Part shown: piece by piece, positions 49,633 through 58,846 of the stretch | Layout of the letters: every line of letters starts with the position of its first letter | Numbering within the stretch: the stretch's first letter is position 1 | From: Phycomyces blakesleeanus NRRL 1555(-) | Lineage: Eukaryota > Mucoromycota > Mucoromycetes > Mucorales > Phycomycetaceae | Assembly (NCBI RefSeq): GCF_001638985.1 | Contig: NW_017265156.1 | Coordinates: 1-64,000, forward strand | Direction: 5' to 3' | DNA length: 64,000 bases | The notes under the pieces: model-generated | The model's database searches: none | Seen by the model: only the letters and a program-made list of their open reading frames with translations | What the model was told of the DNA's origin: nothing | Program-made: the position numbers and the translations under genes

Positions 49633-49929
49633 TGAGGTATTCAGGATTGTTTATGGGTTAGTATCTCAATAATGGGAAAAGTAGATACTGTGAGAGTGTT
49701 ATTTATTAAAGAGACCCAATAATATTGTTTATATCTGCTACTATTCAAATCCCTGTAATTCAAATCCCTGTTGTGTAATGGTTGGTTTACACTGTATGAG
49801 TGTGTAGTATACGTGTGCCTGGTGTGTAACAGTTCCAGAGATTGTTAACTTGCCAGGTTCATTAGCAAGAAAGAACCAGTGTTTGGTTGTGGGGTCTGTT
49901 CTTCACTCAATTGTGGTGTGTATACCACA
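49633..49929 (-). repeat. Chromovirus 5' LTR
   Basis: 297 bp. On the minus strand a TATAAAC box is followed by AATAAATAAC and then CTCACAGTATC. The 8-base stretch TCACAGTA is complementary to TACTGTGA just inside the element (near 49623-49630), a possible Tf1-like self-priming arrangement. No tRNA-type TGG primer site is seen next to the LTR. Confidence 0.92.
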
Positions 49930-52414
49930 GTGTATAATTGCATAGAATTACTATGCTTTTGGATTCTTCTTGCATGTTCCTGAAATTGGTGTCTGTGATC
50001 AGTTTGGTGGCTCTCTAAGTCTCCATTATATGTTTCGCAGTACCAAGAAAAAGATTGTACATTGGGTCAATAATTGTGCACTCAACCAAATTCAAGTACT
50101 CCATATTATGGAGTTCCAACCAGCAGACTCCATTCTCATTTTCTAATATTTTTCTTTCTGCTTCACTTCTTGCATGCTTCCACGTTTTGGCATTGCAGTA
50201 GTTACTTTTATCTGTGCATACGACTCACTTGGAGAACACAAATCCAGAGAAATTGATTGTGTTAGATGTTTCAAGACAAGAAAATTGTCAAACACATTTA
50301 GGATAAGCATTGATACTACAATGGGAAGTAAATCCACATGTCTTTTGTGCAGCAGGAATATTGCAAGTTACAAGAAGAATTGCAGCATAAACAACAACAC
50401 CGGAAGGACATTAGGATGTAGATATGATGACGTCTGGATACAGTTTGTTGAGTTCTTCAACAAGAGGACAAAAAAATGATTGATCTGACTGTTTTTAGCT
50501 TCCCTTGGTTCTGGCATCAAACCCACAAGAACAATGTTTTCCTTTTTGTACCGGTCCTCTCTTGGCAGATTATTTACAGAGAGGTAAGTTGTAATACACA
50601 AGTAGATCACTTCATCAAATGGCTGAAATCAATTGATGTTTAAACTAAACATAATTGATCCCTGATGCACAACGAATTACTGACTGCAATTGTCCTTGGG
50701 TGCGTCCCACTTTTCACCATCATAGATATCAAACAACATATCAGAAACAGACTGTCAACTTCTCCATTCATTGATTTTTTCTTCAAATCCAGGATGGTAG
50801 AAAGGCATGCTCAAGGAATTAATTATTGAGTTGTACTGATAAACCTTCTTGAGAATGGTCATGATCCTGCTTGACTCCAGAAACAGAAGTGATCTACAAG
50901 AAGTCTCAGACAGCTTCATGAACTCGCAACACTAGGGAACGCCTTCTAACTCATGGTATGTCATGTTGCACTGGCTGCATACAATGAATCGCTGAACTCC
51001 TTTGGTCAATGCGGTGAGGCCAGTCATGAAATACAGGCTACTCATGCTCAATGGAAGATGGAACAATTGCCCAAAATGACCAAGTACTTCATTGATAAAT
51101 TTAATCAAGACAACACCCTCAGAATTGACAACATATTTGGAGATAAAAAATGCAGCAAAATAGGCAATGAATGTGTGCGTGGGATTGGATAACATATCAG
51201 ATGAAACAAATTGTTTTATTGGAGTAATTATTGGATTAATTTCTTATTTTACTTCAAGGTTTCAATTTTACGTTTTTTACTAATCTTCAATGCCTTCAAA
51301 CTCATCTTCAAAATTATCAGAATCATCTGAACTGTCAGAATCAATTGACTCAGTGCTTTCAACTTCATTATCACTTTCGGAACCAAACCGAGAATCAGCT
51401 AAAAAAAGATAAGTTTTTAATATTTTTGTAAGTCAAAAGATAAAATATATATTAGCTATAATTATTTTAAAGATTTAATAAAAGTATATATATACATTCA
51501 ATTTGATCTTTGACATTGTTAACATCAATGTCCATATCAATGTACATGTCAATGTCATTCACTACGGGTTCTTCTTCTGTTTGCAATGCTGAAATAAAAA
51601 AATAAAAAAAATTCTTTTTGATCAGACATCAAACTTTTTATTTTTTATTTTCTATTACTATTATTATTATTATTATAACTTTTGACATACAAGAAAAAGG
51701 AGCAACAAAGAGTCAAATTTTATTATTGTTAGTATGTCTTCAGAATATCTGAGGAGATACCATAACAAATTCTTTGTAATGAATTGTGCAAACTGAGCAT
51801 TTGTATTTTTTTGGTTGTTATTAGAGATAGACATATTATTAAGCTTTTAGGTTTGAAAAAATTAATAATAAAAGAAAAAGTCTCAGAAATATATTTTATT
51901 TAATTCTTTTTATAGTAAAAAAATTATAAAAAAATGCAATTGAATTGACAACCAATGAAAAACTCTTATGATTAACATTGCTGATAATATAAAGTAAACT
52001 TAATTGAGATAGTTTTTTTTCAAATTTTCACTAGATAATTTTCTATTTGGCTGCAGATAAAAATGAGTGATTTTTGCAGTGGGTACTAGACATCACAACA
52101 TGATTTTTTGTTGGACTTATAAACACAATAGGTAATGGAAGTGACGCGTGATGTGTTAGGTTTGTTGTAGATTGTAATGGATTACTTGGCAAATAAAATA
52201 TAATAATAATAGAATAGAACAGAAGACGGATACAGTAAAAGGTGGCAAGCAGCAATAGTTGACAGATAAGAAAAGAGAGAATAACTGATAGAATTGTTGT
52301 TAAAATTGAGAGAGAGAGAAAGGTATATGAAAAGAGAATAACAAAACAGAAAAGTAATAACCGACGAGGAGACCAAAACTGACAAACAACCTTTCTAAAA
52401 CCAAGGAACCAATA

Positions 52415-53013
52415 TGTTATGTCACAAGATAGTATAGATCACAAAGAGAAGAAAACAAGAAAAAATACTGAAACTGAACAAAAGATTTCTTTCTTTATTG
52501 AGTTGAGTTTGCTTCTCTTTTTATAGTTGATAAGATTTTAAGTTGATAATAGAAGTTCAGAAAAATAAAGATAGTAAAAATAGAATGATGAATAATTGAT
52601 ATGGCAAGAATAAAATATATGAATAAAAATACAATAAAAATATAATAATAAAGGTACTAATATTGTGCGGAGATGTCAGCAAGATAAATTATGTGCATTG
52701 TAGAAGAGGGATGTTACTAGCATTGGGGGTCATGATTTCAAATGAGTACAATGTAGATAAATATATTAACAAGGAAAAAAGAAAAAGTATTGTGTGTAGA
52801 AGGAACAGGGAACAGAAATGAGATTTTTCCTGTGCATGGAAAAATTCTCCTCTTACCACCGAGGGCACAGCACCACATCAACAAACCATTGACATCAGCC
52901 TCTCATAACCCGGATGACACATCATAACAAACCACCAGACAAACCCACTGAGCAGACTGACCTTCTGGTACCAGACACCACGACATGGCTATAAGCTGGA
53001 TTTCCTTATAACA
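52415..53013 (-). mobile_element. Probable solo LTR upstream of tRNA-Gly
   Basis: 599 bp bounded by TGTTAT and ATAACA. On the minus strand it has a CTATAAAAAGAG box near 52525 followed by AATAAAG near 52496, the layout of an LTR promoter and poly(A) region. It ends 20 bp before the tRNA gene. No clear target duplication (CAATA against CACAT), so the borders are provisional. The remaining 52082-52414 is AT-rich with a run of GA repeats and no gene. Confidence 0.45.
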
Positions 53014-53033
53014 CACATAATAGAAGAAAGATT

Positions 53034-53104
53034 GCGTTAATAGTTCAATGGTAGAATTTCAGCCTTCCAAGCTGAAGGTCGGGGTTCGATTCCCCGTTGA
53101 CGCA
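53034..53104 (+). tRNA. tRNA-Gly (anticodon TCC)
   Basis: A 71-nt cloverleaf without intron. Acceptor GCGTTAA pairs with TTGACGC (one T-G pair), then a GTTC/GAAT D-arm, anticodon stem TCAGC/GCTGA with loop CTTCCAA, T-arm CGGGG-TTCGATT-CCCCG, and discriminator A. The internal Pol III promoter boxes are present (A box in the D-arm; GGTTCGATTCC B box). A T5 run directly follows (53105-53109) and serves as terminator. This is the only clearly functional host gene in the window. Confidence 0.96.
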
Positions 53105-53109
53105 TTTTT
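53105..53109 (+). terminator. Pol III terminator of tRNA-Gly
   Basis: TTTTT immediately after the discriminator base, with further T runs at 53120-53125 and 53129-53133. Confidence 0.8.
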
Positions 53110-53140
53110 AAAAACAATGTTTTTTATCTTTTTGTCAAGT

Positions 53141-53171
53141 TGTTGTTTCCGATCTGGGTTGGTCTTCCTTT
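53141..53171 (-). repeat. Inverted solo LTR, outer fragment
   Basis: These 31 bp are the reverse complement of the last bases of the gypsy-2 LTR (compare 58161-58192, about 27 of 31 identical). They start TGTTG, 36 bp downstream of tRNA-Gly. They continue at 58193: the two pieces are one older solo LTR on the minus strand, flanked by AAGT at 53137-53140 and 58478-58481. Confidence 0.75.
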
Positions 53172-53189
53172 TGTCAGACATTATTTTGA

Positions 53190-54310
53190 TGAATCCGGTT
53201 GAAAGACACCAAGACATATTTGATAAGAAGACCCTTAGCCAATTTGAGATTGAAGAACGAGTCCAGGACTTGTTACCCAGCGAATTAGTAAACGACTACA
53301 AGAAGAATTGGCGTGTTCCTCATATCCCTGAAGAACAGCGTATTAAGAAGACCCCTGCCCGAGAACAGAAGTGGACCGAACTAGCCACAAAACTAGCCAT
53401 AACCTTAACAGGAAAGAACAAACAAGAACAAGAAGAAACAATGGCCCCCCAAACCATCACTCTAACAGCTGAAGCAATTGCTGCTGCCATTGCCGAAGCA
53501 ATGAAAGCAATCACGGTGCAGCAGGAGGCCCGTGCTGAACGAATCAAGCAACCTGATTGCTTCCATGGAGAACGTTCTGCCACAGTAGTGGATGGTTGGC
53601 TGCGCGCAGTCGAACGTTACACCAGATACTACAATTTTTCCGCAACAAAAGCCTGTGAATTTGCAGTGAATCTGTTGCGTGACAGAGCAGACACATGGTG
53701 GAGACGCATGGAAGTAAAGGACAAACATCCAACAACCTGGGATGAGTTCAAGATGGCTCTGTCGGGAGAATTTCGTCCAGTCTACTCACTACAGACGTCC
53801 AGGGACTGCCTTGCTCGACTATACCAAACAGGAACAGTCGCAGAGTACATCGACGCATTCCATGACATCCAGTTGGAGTTGCCTGGAATGAACGATGAAG
53901 AAGCCCTCGACAAGTTTGTCCATGGACTTCACCCCACCATACGAGGAAATGTTCTTGCCGCCCGACCTGTCGACGTTGATGATGCCTGCAACATTGCTTT
54001 GGCATATGTCAGTGGCCTCCACTTGGGGCAACAGAACAACTACACACCCGTCCCCCAACCGTACCAACAGACGTACCAACAGCCATACCAACAGCAGTAC
54101 AGTGGTCCCGAGCCCATGGACCTGGATGCGATTCAAGGTTGCCGTAATAACTACTGATCTCGCCCCCCTCAGAAACGTAATGTGGCTACTTGCCATTGGT
54201 GTGGCAAAGTTGGTCACTTCAAGAGGAACTGTAGGGATCGATTAGCAGCAATTAGACAGTTAGATGAGGCAAGTAGCAAGAAGCAGGGTTTTCGCGAAAC
54301 ACAACCGTAA
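53190..54310 (+). pseudogene. Gag of gypsy element 2
   Basis: The frame starts at ATG 53190, the first ATG after the LTR remnant. The longer ORF upstream reads through the tRNA and is not credible. The protein has a charged N-terminus, an alanine-rich helix (AEAIAAAIAEAMKAI), the retrotransposon gag capsid region (GERSATVVDGWLRAVERYTR; LRDRADTWWRRME; FRPVYSLQTSRDCLARL), proline/glutamine-rich PYQQ repeats, and a CCHC knuckle (CHWCGKVGHFKRNC). A TGA at 54155-54157 separates the knuckle from the rest; it is one C-to-T step from CGA. The gag frame ends at 54310 and overlaps the start of pol in the -1 frame. Confidence 0.85.
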
Positions 54311-54321
54311 CAGGAGGTCAG

Positions 54322-57300
54322 TTGTGTTCAATGGAAGAAAAATCCTCCCCACAGGCTAATAATATTAGTGAAACTAGCGAACCAGAAATTAATAAAGACG
54401 TGTCTGAACAGTATACAAATGTTACCAATGAAGAGCCTGAGACTATGTCTGAAGAAAATTGTGACCCTTGTCTCACTGCTGACCAACATTTCTTAGAAGA
54501 TCTCCATGCTGCCATGGACACAGACTTGCCCTTATACGCCGCTATACTTGACGGACAACAAATCCTGGTGTTAATTGATAGTGGTGCTAGTGCAAACTAT
54601 GTATCACCCCAGATTGCCCATTTGGCCACACACATTTTGGATATACCCGGATGATCAGTCGAAACTGCAGGAGGACACAGCATTAAGATCCATCAGAAGG
54701 CAACATTAAACCTCTCTTTAAATGGATACACTGACACCATCGATGCTTTTGTATTTCCCACTAAATTCGACTTGATTCTTGGCCGCACTTGGTTGCAAAT
54801 GGCTAAACCCGTCCCAGATTGGCATGTCGATAGCTGGTCTTTACATCGTGATGAACAAGAATTTATTTTGCGTCCTCATAGGCCCTGTCCTACTAAACCT
54901 TACCTAAACTATCTGATATCTGCAAAACAAATTGAGAAACTCTCTAGGAGAGAGGAGGCCGAATGCTTTTTGTTGCATATTAAGACAGAAAAAGAAATAC
55001 ATAATGATGAACACTGGATGAAATTAGTAAAAGAATTCGAGGACGTTTTCCAAGACGGTTTACCTGGATTACCGCCGAACCGTGACGTCCAACACGTTAT
55101 AAACACTGGAGATGCCTACTCTGTCAATAAACCGCCATTCAAAATGAGCCCTCGAGAACTCGACGAATTACAGCAACAACTAAAGGAACTTCTAGACCTC
55201 GGCTTAATTCGTCTGAGTTCTTCGCCATGGGGTGCTCCAATTTTATTTGTTAAAAAGAAAAATGGTGAGATGCGCATGTGTGTTGATTACAGAGCCCTGA
55301 ACAAAGTTACTATCCGCAATAACCATCCATTGCCACGCATCGATGAGTGTTTGGAACGCCTTTGTGGAGCAAACCATTTCACCAGTTTGGACCTCAAAAG
55401 CGGTTACCATCAAGTGAGAATTCAAGACTCAGATGTGCCAAAAACCGCCTTTAACACCCGATATGGCCAATACGAGTTTCTGGTTCTTCCCTTTGGTCTC
55501 ACCAATGCCCCACCGACGTTTCAGCATCTTATGAACAAAGTTCTTGGAGATTGTTTGGATAAGTTTGCCTTAGTCTATTTGGATGATATCCTAATCTTTA
55601 GCACGACACCAGAAGAACACGAAGAACATGTACGACATGTGTTAAACTGACTACGTGAAGCAAAATTAATTGCCAACCTTAAAAAATGCGAATTTAACAA
55701 AAACGAACTAACTTTCCTTGGATTCAACGTATCTGCGCAAGGCATCTTACCATTGCCAGACAAAGTAAAGACTATAAAAGAATGGACACCGCCAACAAAT
55801 GTACAAGAAGTTAGACAATTTATTGGCCTTGCACAGCACTACCGCCGCTTCATCCCTGGGTTTGCTGGAATCGCTGCGCCCTTAACAGACTTAACTAAAG
55901 GGACAGGACCAAAACGACGGCCTATCGTTTGGACGGAGACATGCCAGGAAAGTTTCGATTTACTAAAAGAGAAAATGAGTACTGCACCTGTATTACTTGC
56001 CCCAGACATGGATAAACCATTCCGCATTGAAACAGATGCTTCAGATTTTGGTGTTGGTGCCATATTAATGCAAGAAGACGAAAACGGAAGTTGGAAACCA
56101 TTAGCGTTCGAATCGATAAAACTCTCCCCTGCCGAAAGATCGTATCCTGCTCAAGAGCACGAGTTACTCGGTATTCTACATGCCTTGCGTACTTGGCGCT
56201 GCATGATCGAAGGAAAACCATTCACTGTATTCACCGATCACTTACCACTCAAGTATTTTCGCAGTCAGGTTAAGCCCACGCCTCGCCTGATAAGGTGGAT
56301 TTCTGAATTCGAGCTGTACGACCCGATAATTCAATACAAACCGGGCAAAGACAATGGTGTCCCTGATGTGCTCTCTCATCTCGATGGCCCAGAATACAAT
56401 GCAACATTAATTAAATCAATGGAACCAGAATACCTGTACACCATACCAGACTCACAAACGTCTGACTGGCCAAAATTTTATGCACGAAAAGAAGATGAAT
56501 GGCCAGAAGACATAAAAGAATTACTCCATCGGCAACGCAATAAGTTTGTGGTCCACGACCAAAAGGTTTTCCATCTCGTTAAAATAGGTGACACGGTACA
56601 AGAAATTCGTTTTGCACTGTTTGCCAAGCGGGCAGACTTAGTAAATAATTTCCACAATGGTTTCGGACATGCTGGAGAAACAACGGTGTATGATTTAATG
56701 AAGAAGCGTTAGTGGTGGCCAGCCATGAGAAGTCAAATTCAAGAATGGTTATCGAAATGTCCTCAATGTCAATTGGCCTCAAACGCAGAACGCAACATAC
56801 ACCATGCCCCTTTGGAACCATTGGATATCCCCCCTGCTTTCTCTCGTTGGCATCTCGATTTCATTGGAGAACTTCCCACTACAATCAACGGAAATCGATG
56901 GATTTTGGTTGCCGTCGACTATGCTACGAATTGGCCAATTGCACGTGCTGTTCCTGCTGCTATGGGCGAAGCTATCGCCAACTTTTTGTATGAAGAAATA
57001 GTCATGCGTTTTGGTTGCCCAGACGAAATTCTGACAGATTGTGGTGCAAACTTTATGTCACATATTTTGAGCTTTTACATTAAGAAAATTAAGCTCCATC
57101 ATAAATTAACCTCAGCATTTCACCCACGTACTAATGGAAAATGTGAAAGGTTAAATGGTGTTCTTAAACAGATGTTACGTAAATATGTACATGGTGCAAT
57201 TCACTGGTGGAACGAATATCTGGAAACAGCACTTTGGGCTTGCCGAATCAGAAAGCATTGTACAACTGGGTTCAGTCCATTTTTCTTGACTTATGGCCGC

Positions 57301-57870
57301 GAACCTTGTATTCCTGGCAATCCCCTACGTCCATTTATGGATACATCTATCCCTGATGACCCGACCCTCGTATCCGATGGCGCTATCCCTTTTCTTCGTA
57401 ATCTCCAACAGGCTCGCAAAAATGCTGACGCTCGAGTAACCGCCAACAGCCAACAAGACAAGGAACGATGGGATTCGATCATGAAACCTCATCAGTTCGC
57501 AATTGGTGAACATTTGTTGTTGCGGCATGAAAACAAATTTGGACTAGAATATAACTGGATGGGCCCATATATTGTAGTAGATAAAAATTTCGATAAGAAT
57601 ATATACAAGCTCACAACAATGGAAGGTGTCCCTTATACTTCTTGGGTTCATGCTGATTGCCTCAAAATAGCCAAATCTGACGATTTCGACCGCACCTGGT
57701 ATCACCCGACCACTGCTCGTAACAATATGCGACGTGATCTGGCCATCGATTCCTCTTCCACCTTGCCGTTCTCAATGATAGAGTCTACCAGAGTTAACCA
57801 AGGACGATCAACAGTTTCGAGAGGGGGTGATGTCGGACATTATTTTGATGAATCCGAGAAATCGGGATAA
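54322..57870 (+). pseudogene. Pol of gypsy element 2 (protease, RT, RNase H, integrase)
   Basis: One reading frame with three stops: TGA 54652-54654, TGA 55648-55650 and TAG 56710-56712. Domains in order: protease (LVLIDSGASANYV, intact); RT ([36 protein letters not shown], intact); RNase H (ETDASDFGVGAIL, EHELLGILHAL, VFTDHLPLKYF); and integrase with an HHCC zinc domain (HNGFGHAGE to CPQCQLA), HLDFIGELP, LTDCGANF and TNGKCERLN. TDCGANF has cysteine where arginine is usual, one C-to-T step from a CGT codon. A GPY-like region (NWMGPYIVVD) follows. The frame ends inside the 3' LTR at 57870, a common arrangement in this group. No chromodomain is seen. Confidence 0.9.
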
Positions 57871-58192
57871 TTGACCGCAGCAGTTCTGTATGTCAAAGAT
57901 ACCTCATAGATAACGAACCGCAGTAATGTCTTGTAAAGATTAACCACAGTAACATCTTCTGAGCATCAACCGCAGTAAAAGGACTTCTCTTGTAATTAAA
58001 TAGAGTATAATAGTTTACTGCGGATAATACGCAGTATTAGTTTAGAAAACTATATAAGACAATTCAATTCCTACCAATAAAAAGCACCTTTTATCCTCCC
58101 TTCGATTTTACATATACTCTCCGATCCCCAGTGGGTTTGACCTTTTGACTTTGCTATAGTAAAAGGAAGACCATCCCAGATCAGGAACGACA
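57831..58192 (+). repeat. 3' LTR of gypsy element 2
   Basis: 362 bp with ends TGTCG and CGACA, preceded by the polypurine tract at 57819-57830. TATATAAGACAATTC and CCAATAAAAAG mark the promoter and poly(A) region. With the inverted solo LTR that follows it forms a large palindrome (57831-58165 against 58193-58477). Confidence 0.9.
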
Positions 58193-58477
58193 CTTTTACT
58201 ATAACAAAGTCAAAAGGTCAAACCCACTGGGGATCAAGGAGTATACGTAAAATCAAAGAGAGGATAAAAGATACTATTTATTGATATGAATTGAATTGTC
58301 TTATATAATTTTCTAAACTAATACTGTGCATTATCTGCAGTAGCTATTATATCATATTTAAATAAAAGAAGAGTCATTATACTGCGGTTAATGCTCAGGA
58401 AGATGTTACTGTACATAAAGAGGTACTGTGGTTAACCATCTTCCGATTTTATGGATTCATCAAAATAATGTCCGACA
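58193..58477 (-). repeat. Inverted solo LTR, inner fragment
   Basis: The larger part of the older solo LTR whose other end is at 53141-53171. On the minus strand it begins TGTCGGACATTATTTTGATG and follows the whole LTR of gypsy element 2 with an internal deletion of about 50 bp. AAGT follows directly (58478-58481), matching the AAGT before 53141. Confidence 0.85.
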
Positions 58478-58489
58478 AAGTCTCGATCT

Positions 58490-58761
58490 TGTCAGAGTTG
58501 ACATCGTAGATAGAAATTCTTAAGTCAGATATCTAATTGGTTATTCCTTTTAACATATGCCCTCAATGTTATACCAATTGGTTCTCCTTTTTGGTAACCA
58601 AGACATATTATATCACTTTTCATAAATGTAAAATCAGTATGTCTTGAGTAAAATAATTAGATTAGATAGTTTCACTTTTAAGAAATCTATATAAATACTT
58701 CAAGATTTATATCAATAAAAAGTATTCAATTCTGTATCCTATCTGCTCTTATTTATTCACA
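58490..58761 (+). repeat. LTR-like fragment
   Basis: Begins TGTCAGAGTTGACATCG and contains TATATAAATACTTC followed by CAATAAAAAGTATTCAATTC, a layout like the promoter and poly(A) region of the gypsy-2 LTR. It ends near TTCACA. No target duplication was found and overall identity to other LTRs is low, so borders are approximate. Confidence 0.35.
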
Positions 58762-58778
58762 ACGTTCTGGTTGATGGT

Positions 58779-58846
58779 TGTTGTAAATGAGTAGTGACTA
58801 CTGCTGTAATTGAGAATAAGTCTGAAAGAAATAATATAAGGCCTCA
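58779..58846 (+). repeat. 68-bp terminal fragment of LTR family S2
   Basis: Matches the terminal 68 bp of the solo LTR at 29847-30379 in opposite orientation with about five mismatches, starting TGTTGTAAATGAG. It is cut exactly at the CACTG end of element F, so element F inserted into this LTR. The rest of the LTR is not in the window. Confidence 0.8.

Larger units (their letters stand above)
44458..49929 (-). mobile_element. Full-length Ty3/gypsy chromovirus
   Basis: A complete element bounded by direct LTRs (44458-44753 and 49633-49929), a perfect 5-bp duplication GTGTA (44453-44457 and 49930-49934), and a polypurine tract (AAAGGGGGTAA on minus) next to the 3' LTR. The gag-pol order protease, RT, RNase H, integrase is the Ty3/gypsy order, and a chromodomain follows the integrase. 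It is inserted in the Tnp2 gene of element E. The LTRs differ at only four bases and one indel, so the insertion is recent relative to its surroundings, yet pol carries two catalytic-site changes and gag a frameshift. Confidence 0.95.
43829..51833 (-). pseudogene. Tnp2-type transposase of element E, split by a gypsy element
   Basis: Two coding parts flank the chromovirus: 51833-49930 and 44457-43829. The first holds an exon 1 remnant near 51833, acidic exons near 51590-51290, the main start near 51195 (LSNPTHTFIAYFAAFFISKYVVNSEG), and degraded core sequence with many stops. The second holds MKANKWKSWCLVYSPVLLQ, LFSFERCNEIIKN and an alanine/serine-rich stretch. The gene stops where the right end of element D is inserted, after a segment like DIIKEND, so the last roughly 170 residues are missing. 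ORFs on the plus strand in this region are shadows. Confidence 0.75.
35064..52081. mobile_element. Tentative CACTA-like element E, heavily interrupted
   Basis: CACTACAAAAATCA at 35064 matches CACTGCAAAAATCA on the minus strand at 52081 (13 of 14 bases), about 250 bp beyond the first exon of the Tnp2 copy at 43829-51833. That distance is the same as in elements D and F. No matching 3-bp duplication is visible (TTA against GGT). The C-terminus of its Tnp2 and its accessory gene are missing, so the left half was deleted or replaced. Elements D and the chromovirus lie inside it. Small ORFs at 35120-35341 and 35885-36193 are unrecognised and probably not genes. Confidence 0.4.
53172..58192 (+). 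mobile_element. Ty3/gypsy element 2, 5' LTR almost wholly deleted
   Basis: It is inserted into a solo LTR of its own family with a 4-bp duplication CTTT (53168-53171 and 58193-58196). The left terminus keeps only the first 25 bp of the LTR (TGTCAGACATTATTTTGATG and five more) and then runs straight into gag. The remaining LTR, primer site and leader are gone. The right terminus is a complete 362-bp LTR after a polypurine tract (GAGAGGGGGTGA). Gag, protease, RT, RNase H and integrase follow in Ty3/gypsy order, without a chromodomain. Four in-frame stops make it inactive. Confidence 0.88.

Noticed and set aside
53048..53189. Upstream extension of the gypsy-2 Gag ORF
   Set aside because: The extension reads through tRNA-Gly and LTR remnants, so the start at 53190 is preferred.
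54155..55650. TGA codons in gypsy-2 as recoded or readthrough codons
   Set aside because: Other genes in the window use TGA as a broken tryptophan or arginine codon, and flanking residues fit CGA to TGA decay. There is no sign of an alternative code.
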